Assembly: GCF_000439375.1 (NCBI RefSeq)
Contig: NZ_ATMI01000001.1
Coordinates: forward strand, 186,001-250,000
Length of the DNA stretch: 64,000 bases
Direction: 5' to 3'
Source: Tatumella saanichensis
GTDB taxonomy: Bacteria; Pseudomonadota; Gammaproteobacteria; Enterobacterales; Enterobacteriaceae
The translations under genes were made by a program, and so were the position numbers. Positions 19,337 to 28,956 of this stretch are shown one piece after another. Under the pieces are notes generated by a model. That model saw only the letters and a list, made by a program, of their open reading frames with translations, was not told the origin of the DNA and ran no database searches. Every line of letters starts with the position of its first letter. The first letter of the stretch is position 1.

Positions 19337-19364
19337 ACTATACTCTCCATAGCTTCTGATGCAA
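19337..19364 (-). promoter_or_regulatory. Sigma-70 promoter of the initiator tRNA array
   Basis: On the minus strand TTGCAT (-35) and TATAGT (-10) are separated by 16 bp, followed by a GCGCAT discriminator. A GC-rich discriminator is typical of stringently controlled stable-RNA promoters, so ppGpp from RelA (encoded in this window) would be expected to reduce its activity. Confidence 0.65.
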
Positions 19365-19522
19365 CCCATTTATGAAAAAAAAGTGAAAAATCGCTATAGG
19401 GTGCTGGTTTTTGCGCCAGTTTTCTTTTTTTATGTAAATCAGAGGCGTGCATCCTGTCGACGATTTAAATCTGACCCGGCCTCTGCTATCTTCGCCTCAG
19501 ATAACTCAGCGAAGGCAACCTA

Positions 19523-20623
19523 ATGAAAGGAAAATGGGCGAAGTATGCACTGACGGGTGCATTTCTGGCATTACTGGCCGGATGTTCCTCAAAACCCACA
19601 GATCGCGGACAACAATATAAAGACGGCAAACTGGAACAGCCTTTTGCTCTGGTAAATCAGCCTAATGCGCAGGGGACGCCGGTGAATGCCCGCGACTTCG
19701 CCGAGCAGGTCCGGCAGATCCAGGGGGCGTCTTCTGGGTTGTTCAACCGCAATAGCACCACTTACCGGGCCATTGAACACTGGCTGGTGGCAGGGGGAAA
19801 TACTCGGCAACTGCGGCAGTACGGCCTGAATGCTTGGCAGATGGAAGGTACTGACAATTACGGTAACGTTCAATTTACTGGTTATTATACCCCGGTGATC
19901 CAGGCCCGTTATACCCGCCAGGGCGAGTTTCAGTATCCGATCTACCGGATGCCGCCGCGTAAACGCGGGTACAAATTGCCAAGCCGTGCAGAGATTTATG
20001 CGGGTGCCCTGAGCAATCGTTATGTCATTGGCTGGAGTAATTCATTAATCGATAACTTTATGATGGATGTTCAAGGCAGTGGTTACGTTGATTATGGTGA
20101 CGGACGGCCTTTGACCTTCTTTGGTTATGGCGGTAAAAACGGTTGGGCTTATCACAGTATCGGTAAAGAGCTTATCGATCGTGGGGAAGTGAAACGCGAA
20201 GATATGTCGATGCAAGCCATCCGTGACTGGGCGCAGCAGCACTCTTATACAGAGGTGCGTCAGTTACTGGAAACTAACCCGTCGTTTGTGTTCTTTAAAC
20301 CGGAAGAGTACACCCCAGTTCGTGGCGCCAGTGCAGTGCCTTTAGTAGCTAAAGCCTCGGTGGCTGCCGATCGGGCACTGATCCCACCGGGTACCGTTTT
20401 ACTGGCAGAAGTGCCGCAATTGGATAATAAAGGCAAGTTTAACGGTTCCTATAAAATGCGTCTGATGGTTGCCCTAGATGTCGGTGGGGCAATTAAAGGA
20501 CAACATTTCGATATTTATCAGGGGATTGGGCAAGAAGCTGCCCACTTGGCTGGTTTTTATAATCACTATGGGCGCGTCTGGGTGTTAAAATCAGCCCCCG
20601 GTAGCGGGCTGATAACCCGTTAA
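19523..20623 (+). CDS. mltA: Membrane-bound lytic murein transglycosylase A
   Basis: A 366-residue outer-membrane lipoprotein (E. coli 365). It cleaves the MurNAc-GlcNAc bond of peptidoglycan with formation of 1,6-anhydromuramic acid. The signal peptide ends in the lipobox LLAGC with the lipidated cysteine at residue 21. The MltA and 3D domains are recognisable (QFTGYYTPVIQARYT, YVDYGDG, ALDVGGAIKGQHFDIYQGIG), the latter containing the catalytic aspartate region near the C terminus. Monocistronic: an initiator tRNA promoter lies upstream on the other strand and a terminator lies downstream. Confidence 0.96.
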   Translation: MKGKWAKYALTGAFLALLAGCSSKPTDRGQQYKDGKLEQPFALVNQPNAQGTPVNARDFAEQVRQIQGASSGLFNRNSTTYRAIEHWLVAGGNTRQLRQYGLNAWQMEGTDNYGNVQFTGYYTPVIQARYTRQGEFQYPIYRMPPRKRGYKLPSRAEIYAGALSNRYVIGWSNSLIDNFMMDVQGSGYVDYGDGRPLTFFGYGGKNGWAYHSIGKELIDRGEVKREDMSMQAIRDWAQQHSYTEVRQLLETNPSFVFFKPEEYTPVRGASAVPLVAKASVAADRALIPPGTVLLAEVPQLDNKGKFNGSYKMRLMVALDVGGAIKGQHFDIYQGIGQEAAHLAGFYNHYGRVWVLKSAPGSGLITR

Positions 20624-20654
20624 GGTTGTTACTGAACATCCGCTGAACGACAGT

Positions 20655-20682
20655 AAAGCCAGCCTCCCGAGGCTGGCTTTGT
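20655..20682. terminator. Terminator of mltA
   Basis: A perfect 11-bp stem (AAAGCCAGCCT at 20655-20665, AGGCTGGCTTT at 20670-20680) with a CCCG loop. The A-tract and T-tract on its arms would let it work in both directions. Confidence 0.85.
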
Positions 20683-20710
20683 TTCGGTGGTGAGAGAATA
20701 AAGAGGAATT

Positions 20711-21526
20711 ATGCCGGAAGTGACTGAAGCCTGGCGTCAGCGGTTTGGCGGTACAGGTAGGCTGTATGGCCAGCAGGCGATGAAGTGGTTTGCAGATGCT
20801 CGGTTCTGTGTGGTGGGGATCGGTGGGGTGGGTTCCTGGGCCGCCGAAGCCTTGGCCCGTACCGGTATCGGCCAGATCACGCTTATCGATATGGATGATG
20901 TCTGTGTGACCAACACTAATCGCCAGATCCATGCATTACGTGGCCATGTGGGCCAATCAAAGACAGCGGTCATGGCAGAGCGACTACGGCAGATCAATCC
21001 GGAGGCGGAAGTGGTGGCGATTGACGATTTTATCACCCCACAGAATGTGGCGCAGATGCTGGACCAAGACTTTGATTATGTGATCGATGCGATTGACAGT
21101 GTGCGGCCAAAAGCGGCGCTGATCGCCTATTGCCGACGCAATAAAATTCCGCTGATCACCACTGGTGGTGCTGGTGGCCAGATTGACCCCACGCAGATAT
21201 CGGTGGTGGATCTGGCGAAAACCATTCAGGATCCGTTAGCGGCTAAACTGCGTGAGCGGTTGAAATCTGATTTTTCGGTAGTAAAAAACAGTAAGGGAAA
21301 ACTGGGGATTGATTGCGTCTTCTCGACCGAGGCGTTGGTTTATCCTCAACCGGACGGATCGGTATGTGCCTCACGCAGTACCGCCGAAGGCCCTAAACGG
21401 ATGGATTGCGCCGCCGGTTTCGGGGCGGCCACCATGGTGACCGCCAGTTTCGGCTTTATCGCAGTGTCCCACGCACTGAAGAAATTTATTGCCCGCAAAC
21501 AGCGTCAGGCAGACAGCGCCGCCTGA
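20711..21526 (+). CDS. tcdA: tRNA threonylcarbamoyladenosine dehydratase
   Basis: A 271-residue E1/ThiF-like enzyme (E. coli TcdA/CsdL 268). It uses ATP to dehydrate t6A37 in ANN-decoding tRNAs to the cyclic ct6A form. The nucleotide-binding loop VVGIGGVGSWAAEAL and the motif DSVRPKAALIAYC are intact, and the sequence RSTAEGPKRMDCAAGFGA lies near the C terminus. It faces csdE and overlaps its 3' end by 22 bp. CsdA and CsdE, encoded opposite, provide sulfur relay activity that has been linked to TcdA function in E. coli. Confidence 0.95.
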   Translation: MPEVTEAWRQRFGGTGRLYGQQAMKWFADARFCVVGIGGVGSWAAEALARTGIGQITLIDMDDVCVTNTNRQIHALRGHVGQSKTAVMAERLRQINPEAEVVAIDDFITPQNVAQMLDQDFDYVIDAIDSVRPKAALIAYCRRNKIPLITTGGAGGQIDPTQISVVDLAKTIQDPLAAKLRERLKSDFSVVKNSKGKLGIDCVFSTEALVYPQPDGSVCASRSTAEGPKRMDCAAGFGAATMVTASFGFIAVSHALKKFIARKQRQADSAA

Positions 21527-21957
21527 TGGATCGCCGCAGCCAAGGCTTCTAGCCCTTGGCTGCGGCTCGCACTGAGCTGATCTTGCAGCCCTAATGTGGC
21601 GAATATCGCCAGTTGATCGCTGTGTGTAATCTGATCGGGGGTTTTTCCTTCACTGACCGTCAACAGTATGGCCAGCAGTCCTTTCACAATTCTTCCTTCA
21701 CTGTCGCCGTAAAAATGCAGTCGTCCATCGTCCAGTCGCTGGCAGCCGAGCCATACTCGGTTTTCACAGCCGCTAATTTCGATCTCGGCGCTCTTCAATG
21801 CGTCCGGCAGCGGCGGTAATTTTCGACTGAGTAGCATCAGCTGGCGGTAACGCTCTTCCCAGTGGCTGAACGCGGAAAATTCCTGTAACAGGCTGGCTTC
21901 AGTGATTTGATCGCCAAAAGGATGGGGGGCAATAATGGCACTCATCGTGTTACTCAC
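21505..21957 (-). CDS. csdE: Cysteine desulfurase sulfur acceptor CsdE
   Basis: A 150-residue SufE-like protein (E. coli 147). It accepts persulfide sulfur from CsdA on a reactive cysteine, C64 here in ISGCENRVWLGC (E. coli C61). The start overlaps the csdA stop by 8 bases, so the two are translationally coupled. Its 3' end overlaps the convergent tcdA by 22 bp. Confidence 0.95.
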   Translation of the reverse strand: MSNTMSAIIAPHPFGDQITEASLLQEFSAFSHWEERYRQLMLLSRKLPPLPDALKSAEIEISGCENRVWLGCQRLDDGRLHFYGDSEGRIVKGLLAILLTVSEGKTPDQITHSDQLAIFATLGLQDQLSASRSQGLEALAAAIHQAALSA

Positions 21958-23155
21958 TTAACAAAGAAACTGCCGTGGTGACGGCATTCACCAAGGCATC
22001 AACGTCTTGGGCATTATTATAGGCCGCAAAAGAGGCCCGTAAACAGCCATCAGGATAGCCTAGGGCGGCCATCAGCGGCTGGGCGCAGTGTTGGCCCGCG
22101 CGGATAGCAATATTCTGCTCTGCCAATAGGGTCACAATATCGGCCGGATGAATACCGTCAACCGTAAAGGAGAGCAGTGAGCTGTGCTGCTGACGAAAAC
22201 TGCGGAACCCCGGCAGTTGTGCCAGACGCTGTTCGGCCTGTTGCGCCAGTGTCTCACTCCACTGTGCCGCGGCACGCAGATCGATCCCCTCGAGAAAATT
22301 AAGGGTTGCGGCAAAACCACAGACGCCGGCAATGTTGGGTGTCCCTGGTTCGAGGCCCTGTGGAGCCGGTAGGGCACTGAATCCGTCAAAGCTGACCTGG
22401 TCGATCATCTTGCCGCCGCCCAGCCAAGGTGTCATCTCATCCAGACATCTTGGGCTGACATAGAGCACGCCAAGCCCGGTCGGTCCATACAGCTTATGGC
22501 AAGAAAAGGCATAAAAGTCGGCTCCCAGTGTCCGCATATCCACCGGCTGATGGACGATCCCCTGGGCTCCATCCACCAGCACCCGTACGCCAGCAGCCTG
22601 GGCCGTGGCAATAATGGCGGTTAAGTTCGGCATTAGGCCGGTGACATTCGACATCTGACTGATTGCCAACAGCCGAGTGCGGGGGGTCATCAACTCAGAA
22701 AGTTGCTGTTCATCCAAGCATCCGTTGGCATCTGTCGGCCACTCGCGGACCCGAGCGCCATGCGCCTGTGCCACCATTAACCAAGGGATCAGGTTAGCGT
22801 GATGTTCCATCCCAGTAACCAAAATTTCATCGCCTGGTTGCAGGCGGGGTGCCAGCCAGCTATGAGCAACTAAGTTAATCGATTCAGTTGTGCCTTTGGT
22901 CCACAGTACCTGTCGAGCATCTTCGGCACCGATAAACCTAGCCACCTGCTGGCGGGTATGTTCATACTCGGCGGTAAGTTTGCGGGCCTGACGGTGCTGA
23001 CTGCGGTGGACCGTGCCAGCACTGTGGTAAAATTCCGAAATAGCGGTGATCATTGCCTGCGGTTTTAATGCTGTCGCAGCACTGTCGAGATAGACATCAT
23101 CACCGGTCAGGGCAGGGAACTGTTGCCGGAAAGCCGCGGCATTAAAACCATTCAT
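21950..23155 (-). CDS. csdA: Cysteine desulfurase CsdA
   Basis: A 401-residue class-V aminotransferase-fold protein, equal in length to E. coli CsdA. It releases sulfur from cysteine (also acts on cysteine sulfinate and selenocysteine) using PLP, passing it to CsdE. The PLP lysine lies in SCHKLYGPTGLGVLY and the persulfide-forming cysteine in AGQHCAQPLM near residue 360. It is the first gene of csdA-csdE. Upstream (23156-23361) lies the divergent promoter region shared with ygdI. Confidence 0.96.
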   Translation of the reverse strand: MNGFNAAAFRQQFPALTGDDVYLDSAATALKPQAMITAISEFYHSAGTVHRSQHRQARKLTAEYEHTRQQVARFIGAEDARQVLWTKGTTESINLVAHSWLAPRLQPGDEILVTGMEHHANLIPWLMVAQAHGARVREWPTDANGCLDEQQLSELMTPRTRLLAISQMSNVTGLMPNLTAIIATAQAAGVRVLVDGAQGIVHQPVDMRTLGADFYAFSCHKLYGPTGLGVLYVSPRCLDEMTPWLGGGKMIDQVSFDGFSALPAPQGLEPGTPNIAGVCGFAATLNFLEGIDLRAAAQWSETLAQQAEQRLAQLPGFRSFRQQHSSLLSFTVDGIHPADIVTLLAEQNIAIRAGQHCAQPLMAALGYPDGCLRASFAAYNNAQDVDALVNAVTTAVSLLSE

Positions 23156-23361
23156 AACATTCTCTTGTCAGATAAATTTAAGATAAGACTGAAATCAAAC
23201 TGGCCGCTGGCAAATAGCAAAATTTGTCATATGCTTTATTGGCAGGCTTCAAACACGTAACAGCATGATGTTGATGACCCCAGTCTATAGGGTACAACAC
23301 GGACTGCGTTCGCGCAGGTTAGCTGACAGTTTAAGGTATTCTTATCTGTAGGAGTAATAAA

Positions 23362-23589
23362 ATGAAAAAACAACTTGCAGCAGCATTCGCCGTTTCCGCT
23401 CTGGTTTTCACCCTAGCAGGCTGTTCCTCTAACTACGTGATGCACACCAATGATGGTCGTACTATCGTAGCACAGGGCAAGCCTTCAGTGGATGATGATA
23501 CCGGAATGATTGTCTACAAAGACAGCAATGGCATTAAACAGCAGATTAACCGCGCTGACGTGAAAGAAATGACAGAGATGGGTCAGTAA
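23362..23589 (+). CDS. ygdI: YgdI/YgdR-family small lipoprotein
   Basis: A 75-residue protein with a signal peptide ending in LAGC, the lipidated cysteine at residue 21, followed by a YgdI/YgdR domain (VMHTNDGRTIVAQGKP, INRADVKEM). The domain is an SH3-like DUF903 fold of unknown function. A GTAGGAGT ribosome-binding site precedes the ATG. The gene sits between csdA and gcvB, as in E. coli. Confidence 0.92.
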   Translation: MKKQLAAAFAVSALVFTLAGCSSNYVMHTNDGRTIVAQGKPSVDDDTGMIVYKDSNGIKQQINRADVKEMTEMGQ

Positions 23590-23828
23590 TCTCCCTGTTT
23601 TCTGGCAGCTGTGAGCCTTCATGGCTGCCTTTCCTCCCAGACTTTCCTGTATTTCCTCCCCTTGGCTTATTGCTTAATTATGCCTTTATTATCACTGCTT
23701 ATGCATAAGTAGGATCTATCCCAAAAAAACGCGCAAACGATTGGCTTTCGGATAAGCTGGCTTTATTACAGGCTGTCCTGCGTTAGCTTCCTACAGCAGC
23801 ATAATCTTCGGCATTGAATATTTTAGGC

Positions 23829-24005
23829 AAAAAAAAGCACCGCTAGAAGCGGTGCTGAAAAAATATAAACTATGGACAGACAGGGTATATCACAGGAAAT
23901 AAATCAGGTCTGAACAACAGACCAAATGCAAACACAACATCACCACCCAAAGCCAAAAGCCACTGATATGAAGGGTCAGTCGCTTTTCGTTCCGGCTCAG
24001 GAAGT
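23829..24005 (-). ncRNA. gcvB: GcvB small regulatory RNA
   Basis: On the minus strand the sequence starts ACTTCCTGAGCCGGAACG at 24005, the known 5' end of GcvB, and retains the G/U-rich R1 seed (GTGATGTTGTGTTTGC), the CCTGTCTGTCCATAG segment and a terminator hairpin AGCACCGC/GCGGTGCT followed by eight T. GcvB uses R1 with Hfq to repress many amino-acid and peptide transporter mRNAs. The element is about 177 nt against 206 in E. coli; the shortening falls mainly between the 5' hairpin and the seed and around the middle terminator-like hairpin. It is divergent from gcvA, whose product activates it. Confidence 0.94.
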
Positions 24006-24011
24006 GCGTGA

Positions 24012-24040
24012 ACTATAGGTATTTGCTGGCGCTTCCTCAA
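24012..24040 (-). promoter_or_regulatory. gcvB promoter
   Basis: On the minus strand TTGAGG (-35, 24040-24035) and TATAGT (-10, 24017-24012) are 17 bp apart, and the -10 ends seven bases before the GcvB 5' end at 24005. GcvA is expected to bind in the adjacent region up to the gcvA start at 24131; no specific site was assigned. Confidence 0.65.
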
Positions 24041-24130
24041 GGGACAATTTATAATGCCTCGGATAAAAAAAACTAATGCCTGTTGGCGATAGCCGTCAGG
24101 TCTCTTTCGCTGATATCTCCGGGAACAGAA

Positions 24131-25045
24131 ATGTCGAAACGCCTTCCGCCGTTAAATGCCCTCAAAGTCTTTGATGCCGCGGCCCGCCACCTGAGCTTTA
24201 CCCGAGCTGCTGAAGAACTCTTCGTGACACAGGCTGCTGTCAGTCATCAAATTAAATCTCTGGAAGATTTTCTGGGACTGAAACTGTTTCGCCGTCGTAA
24301 CCGTTCATTGTTATTGACCGAAGAGGGGCAGAGTTACTCGCTGGATATTAAAGAGATTTTCGCCTCGCTGAATGACGCGACCCGCAAATTACAGGCACGC
24401 AGTGCCAAAGGGGCCCTGACGGTCAGTCTGTTGCCGAGTTTCGCTATCCAGTGGTTGGTGCCCCGGCTCTCCAGTTTTAATCAGGATTGCCCGGGTATCG
24501 ATGTGCGTATCCAAGCGGTGGATCGCGAAGAGGACAAGTTAGCAGACGATGTGGATGTGGCCATTTTCTACGGTCGTGGTAACTGGCCGGGCCTAAGAGT
24601 TGAAAAACTGTATGCCGAGTACCTGCTGCCAGTCTGCTCGCCAGCGCTGCTGGCCGGTGAACATGCACTGAAGAGTCCGGCGGATCTGGTGAACTTTACC
24701 TTGTTACATGATGCCTCCCGTCGCGATTGGCAGAGCTATACCCGGCAATTGGGTTTGGGAGAGGTCAATGTGCAGCAGGGACCGATTTTTAGCCATACCG
24801 CTATGGTGTTACAGGCGGCAATCCATGGCCAGGGTATTGCGTTGGCGAATAACGTCATGGTGCAGAGCGAGCTGGAAAGCGGGCGGCTGGTGTCGCCATT
24901 TACCGATGTTTTAGCCAGTCACAACGCTTTTTATCTGGTTTGTCATGACAGTCAGGCAGATCTGGGTAAAATAGCCGCTTTCAGGCAGTGGATCCTGGCA
25001 AGGGCTGCCAGTGAGCAGGAAAATTTCCGCTTCCGTTATGATTAG
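24131..25045 (+). CDS. gcvA: LysR-type regulator of the glycine cleavage system
   Basis: A 304-residue protein (E. coli 305). GcvA activates gcvTHP and gcvB when glycine is present and represses with GcvR in its absence. The N-terminal winged helix-turn-helix (LSFTRAAEELFVTQAAVSHQIK) is near-identical to family members, followed by the periplasmic-binding-like effector domain. The ATG at 24131 gives MSKRLPPLNALK, the usual start; the frame is open back to 24083 but that stretch overlaps the control region. Confidence 0.97.
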   Translation: MSKRLPPLNALKVFDAAARHLSFTRAAEELFVTQAAVSHQIKSLEDFLGLKLFRRRNRSLLLTEEGQSYSLDIKEIFASLNDATRKLQARSAKGALTVSLLPSFAIQWLVPRLSSFNQDCPGIDVRIQAVDREEDKLADDVDVAIFYGRGNWPGLRVEKLYAEYLLPVCSPALLAGEHALKSPADLVNFTLLHDASRRDWQSYTRQLGLGEVNVQQGPIFSHTAMVLQAAIHGQGIALANNVMVQSELESGRLVSPFTDVLASHNAFYLVCHDSQADLGKIAAFRQWILARAASEQENFRFRYD

Positions 25046-25082
25046 CAAGACACAACGTCGCCAAGAGGATGAGGGATCCATT

Positions 25083-25472
25083 ATGTCCAGCCGTAGCAAG
25101 TTACTCTTTGTGGCGATCAGCGGATTTTTGCTGGTAGCTTTTGGGGCCTTTGGTGCCCATGTACTCAGTAAAATCCTTGGTACTCAGGAGATGGCGTGGA
25201 TCCACACCGGGCTTGAGTACCAAGCTTGGCATACACTGGCAATCTTGGGGTTATCCTGTATTCGGCCAGCCAGCCGCTGGTTTGAGCGTAGTGCCGGGTT
25301 ATTGGCATTAGGTGTGGTGTTATTCAGTGGCAGCCTGTATGCGCTGGCGCTGACACACCTGAAGTTTTGGGTATTTATTACGCCGCTTGGAGGTCTATGC
25401 TTCCTGGCGGGATGGTTATTGATGTTGATTGGCGCTCTGCGTCTGAAACAAAGGGCAGACTGCCATGAATAA
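25083..25472 (+). CDS. ygdD: DUF423 family inner-membrane protein
   Basis: A 129-residue protein (E. coli YgdD 131) with four hydrophobic segments. The first is [19 protein letters not shown] and the last [19 protein letters not shown]; the [13 protein letters not shown] motif is characteristic of DUF423. Function is unknown. The ATG at 25083 ([10 protein letters not shown]) is chosen over an open extension back to 25011 because the latter overlaps gcvA. Its end overlaps rlmM by 8 bases. Confidence 0.92.
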   Translation: MSSRSKLLFVAISGFLLVAFGAFGAHVLSKILGTQEMAWIHTGLEYQAWHTLAILGLSCIRPASRWFERSAGLLALGVVLFSGSLYALALTHLKFWVFITPLGGLCFLAGWLLMLIGALRLKQRADCHE

Positions 25473-26568
25473 AGTTTTACTCTATTGTCGTACTGGGTTT
25501 GAAAAAGAGTGTGCAGCGGAGATTACCGCCCGTGCCACCGCACTGGAAGTGTTCGGTTTTGCCAGGGTGAAAGATAACTCTGGATATGTGATCTTTGAAT
25601 GCTATCAGTATGAAGATGCTGACAAGCTGATCCGTAGCATCCCGTTCCAGTCGTTGATTTTTGCCCGCCAGATGATTGTAGTCGGCGAATTACTGCGCGA
25701 TCTGCCGGCCGAGGATCGAGTAACACCGATCACCGGTATGCTGACCGGGGCGGTGGAGAAGGGCGGTGAACTGCGCGTTGAAGTGCCGGATACCAACGAA
25801 GCCAAAGAGTTACTCAAATTCTGCCGTAAATTTACTGTGCCGTTGCGGGCGGCACTGCGTCAGGCCGGGATCTTGCTGAACTATGAAAGTGCAAAGCGTC
25901 CGGTGGTGCATGTCTTCTTTATCGCTTCCGGTACCTGCTATGTGGGTTATTCCTACCCAGAGAATAACTCGGCGCTGTTTATGGGGATCCCGCGGCTCAA
26001 GTTTCCAGCCGATGCCCCAAGCCGCTCAACGCTGAAATTGGAAGAGGCTTTCCATACCTTTGTACCACCGGATGAGTGGGACGAACGCCTGGGCAGCGGC
26101 ATGTATGCCGTGGATCTGGGGGCCTGCCCGGGGGGCTGGACCTATCAATTGGTGAAGCGCAGCATGATGGTCTATGCCGTGGATAACGGTCCTATGGCCC
26201 CGTCACTGATGGATACCGGGCAGGTTATGCATTACCGCGAAGATGGTTTTAAATTCCGTCCACCGAAAAGTAACGTGACTTGGCTGGTGTGCGATATGGT
26301 GGAAAAACCGGTTCGGGTCGCCTCGCTGATGACTGACTGGCTGGTGAATGGCTGGTGCCGCGAGGCGATTTTTAACCTCAAGCTGCCAATGAAAAAGCGT
26401 TATGAAGAAGTGACACAAAACTTGCAAATGATGCAGGAGCGGCTGACGGAAAATGGGATTAACGCGCAGATCCAAGCGCGCCATCTCTACCACGATCGTG
26501 AGGAAATTACCGTGCATGTGCGCCGTATCTGGGGGGCTACCCCTGGCCGTCGCGATGAGCGTGACTGA
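25465..26568 (+). CDS. rlmM: 23S rRNA 2'-O-ribose C2498 methyltransferase RlmM
   Basis: A 367-residue protein (E. coli 366). It methylates the ribose of C2498 in 23S rRNA before subunit assembly. An N-terminal THUMP-like domain precedes a Rossmann methyltransferase domain with the SAM motif [15 protein letters not shown]; the K-D-K-E type catalytic residues include the D in VCDMVEKP and the K in [10 protein letters not shown]. It overlaps ygdD by 8 bases. Confidence 0.96.
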   Translation: MNKVLLYCRTGFEKECAAEITARATALEVFGFARVKDNSGYVIFECYQYEDADKLIRSIPFQSLIFARQMIVVGELLRDLPAEDRVTPITGMLTGAVEKGGELRVEVPDTNEAKELLKFCRKFTVPLRAALRQAGILLNYESAKRPVVHVFFIASGTCYVGYSYPENNSALFMGIPRLKFPADAPSRSTLKLEEAFHTFVPPDEWDERLGSGMYAVDLGACPGGWTYQLVKRSMMVYAVDNGPMAPSLMDTGQVMHYREDGFKFRPPKSNVTWLVCDMVEKPVRVASLMTDWLVNGWCREAIFNLKLPMKKRYEEVTQNLQMMQERLTENGINAQIQARHLYHDREEITVHVRRIWGATPGRRDERD

Positions 26569-26571
26569 GGG

Positions 26572-27339
26572 TTACTCCCCGCTCGGTTGATAACGTAAGC
26601 TGCTTAAATTGCCCTGTAAGTCCAGACCGGTAGCCAGTGTGGCAACCTGTCTGGACAGCAGGGCAATCTGTTCTGCCCCTGCCAATTTTTTCTGCCATTT
26701 CTCTGGTAGCTGTTCATTGTGCTGGAACACCGCTTCCAGACTGCCGTACTCGGTGATCAGTTCCGCCGCACTTTTAGGCCCGATACCGGCCACGCCTGGG
26801 ATTTTACTACTACTGATGCCACACAGTCCCCAATAATCGGGTAATTGCTGCGGCGTGACGCCGTATTGCTGACGGATAAAGGGGACATCCAGCCAACGTT
26901 TCTGAAAGTAATCCCGTATCCGAATGTCCGGCGCCAACAACTGACAGTAGCCTTTATCGGTCGAGACAATGGTAGTCTGATGCCCCGCCTGTGCCATTTT
27001 CGTCGCTAAGGTCGCCGCCAGATCATCCGCTTCGTCTTTGTCGGCATGCCAGCAGCGGATCCCTGACTCGGTGAACAACTGCTGTAACTCCGGCATCATC
27101 TGACGCAAATCGTCTGGCATTTCTGCCCGTCCGGCTTTATAGCCGGCCATCAACTGATGACGCCAACCTTCACGCTGCTGGGGGTTATCAAACACCGCCA
27201 CCACATGGGTCGGTTGGCTATGTTGCAGCAATTGATGTAGCGCAGAGCGGATACCGGTGCGGCATTGGGTACCCTGTACGGCATGGATACGGCGGATTAG
27301 GTTAAGGGCATCGATAATCAGTAAGTGCAAAGTCATCAT
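26572..27339 (-). CDS. xni: Flap endonuclease Xni (exonuclease IX)
   Basis: A 255-residue FEN-type nuclease (E. coli 251), related to the 5' nuclease domain of DNA polymerase I. Metal-binding acidic residues appear in [20 protein letters not shown] and [11 protein letters not shown], and the helix-hairpin-helix is [20 protein letters not shown]. The two closely spaced ATGs at 27339 and 27336 cannot be separated. It converges with rlmM, with three bases between the two stop codons. Confidence 0.94.
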   Translation of the reverse strand: MMTLHLLIIDALNLIRRIHAVQGTQCRTGIRSALHQLLQHSQPTHVVAVFDNPQQREGWRHQLMAGYKAGRAEMPDDLRQMMPELQQLFTESGIRCWHADKDEADDLAATLATKMAQAGHQTTIVSTDKGYCQLLAPDIRIRDYFQKRWLDVPFIRQQYGVTPQQLPDYWGLCGISSSKIPGVAGIGPKSAAELITEYGSLEAVFQHNEQLPEKWQKKLAGAEQIALLSRQVATLATGLDLQGNLSSLRYQPSGE

Positions 27340-27409
27340 GGTCGGCAGGTCAGGGGAAACGCGGTTAGTCAGCAGAGAGTTACCGGCATTACGCCGGTAA
27401 CTCTCCGTG

Positions 27410-28774
27410 TTATTTGATGATTTCGTAGCAGGGAACGTAGGCCGTGCCCGGCAGCTTCATGCGGTGCTGGGCGATAAAGCCCTGCAGCATCTCATCCATA
27501 CGGTGCATGATATCGGCATCACCGTGAATTTTAAACGGCCCGTGATTGCGAATTTCCCGAATGCCAAACTCTTTGACATTTCCGGCAACGATCCCAGAGA
27601 ACATTCGCCGTAGGTCAGCGGCCAGTTTCTCCTTTGGCTGATCCTGATTAAGATTGAGCGCAGACATGTTGGCATGGGTCGGCTGAAACGGCAATTGCAG
27701 GTCAGGTTCAATATGCAAGGACCAGTTAAAGCTGTAGGCATCACCGGTCTGACGACGATATTCTTTTACCGCGGGCATCGCCTGTTTGATGGTTTTTGCC
27801 ACTTCCGCTGCATCATCAATAATGATTTGATAATGACGGGTGGCTTCCTCGCCGAGGGTATTCACAATAAAGTCATTGAGGACGCGGAAATAATCAGCGC
27901 TTTCTTTCGGTCCGGTTAGGATCAGCGGCAATACTTGCTGCCGATTCTGCGGGTGCATCATAATGCCAAGCAGATAGAGTAATTCTTCGGCCGTGCCGAC
28001 CCCCCCTGGGAAAATAATAATGCCGTGTGCGATACGCACAAAGGCTTCGAGGCGCTTTTCGATGTCCGGCATGATGATCAGCTCATTGACCAGCGGATTC
28101 GGTGGCTCTGCGGCAATGATGGATGGCTCGGTCAGCCCGATAAAGCGGCTATCACGGTAACGTTGTTGTGCGTGGCCGACTGCTGCCCCTTTCATCGGCG
28201 CTTCCATGACTCCCGGCCCACAGCCAGTACAGATATTCAATTCACGCAACCCTAACTGGGTGCCAACATCACGGCAATATTGGTACTCGCCGGCATTGAC
28301 CGAGTGCCCCCCCCAACACACCACCGTGTTCGGCAGTTCACCGACATGCAGGGCCCGAGCGTTTCGCAGAATCGAAAACACCATATTGGTGATATACGCT
28401 GAATCTTTTTGCGCCGGTTCACGAAAGCGCGGCGAATGATTCAATTGGCCGGTAACAAACAGAATATCGCGTAATACCGCGAACAGGTTGGCTTGCAGTG
28501 AGCGGATAATCTGCCCATCGACAAAGGCATTTTCTGGCGGATTAATCAGTTCAAGTTTTACCCCACGCTGGCGGGGCAACACATTGATATCAAAATCGGT
28601 AAACTGGGAGAGCAGTTGCTGACTGCTATCAGTCTGACTGCCGGAGTTCAGCACGGCCAGCGAGCAGTTACGGAATAACTGATAGAGATCACTGCTGGCG
28701 GTTCTTTTCAGCATATCCACTTCCAGTTGCGAAAGCAGATCCATGGCCCCGAGAGGGCTTACGTGTGTAATCAA
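27410..28774 (-). CDS. ppnN: Nucleotide 5'-monophosphate nucleosidase PpnN (LOG family)
   Basis: A 454-residue protein, exactly the E. coli length. It hydrolyses purine and pyrimidine nucleoside monophosphates to base and ribose 5-phosphate and is stimulated by ppGpp, linking it to RelA made from the same region. The lysine-decarboxylase-like (LOG) motif [17 protein letters not shown] and [14 protein letters not shown] are intact; N- and C-terminal extensions typical of long-form PpnN are present. It lies between xni and queF as in E. coli. Confidence 0.96.
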   Translation of the reverse strand: MITHVSPLGAMDLLSQLEVDMLKRTASSDLYQLFRNCSLAVLNSGSQTDSSQQLLSQFTDFDINVLPRQRGVKLELINPPENAFVDGQIIRSLQANLFAVLRDILFVTGQLNHSPRFREPAQKDSAYITNMVFSILRNARALHVGELPNTVVCWGGHSVNAGEYQYCRDVGTQLGLRELNICTGCGPGVMEAPMKGAAVGHAQQRYRDSRFIGLTEPSIIAAEPPNPLVNELIIMPDIEKRLEAFVRIAHGIIIFPGGVGTAEELLYLLGIMMHPQNRQQVLPLILTGPKESADYFRVLNDFIVNTLGEEATRHYQIIIDDAAEVAKTIKQAMPAVKEYRRQTGDAYSFNWSLHIEPDLQLPFQPTHANMSALNLNQDQPKEKLAADLRRMFSGIVAGNVKEFGIREIRNHGPFKIHGDADIMHRMDEMLQGFIAQHRMKLPGTAYVPCYEIIK

Positions 28775-28956
28775 GAGAACTCCTTATTCCCCGCAGGGGG
28801 ACTGCAACTTCACACAGCGCGGGTAACTCATTACCGTGACGCCGGTTCCCTGTCCGGTGCTGTCTGACAGCGACCGGTCATTCAGAGTATCGTCGGCGTA
28901 CGGTTTTTCACAAGCATTAAGTGTGTACAGCTGTGAGCAGAGCAGGGAGCTGGGCG

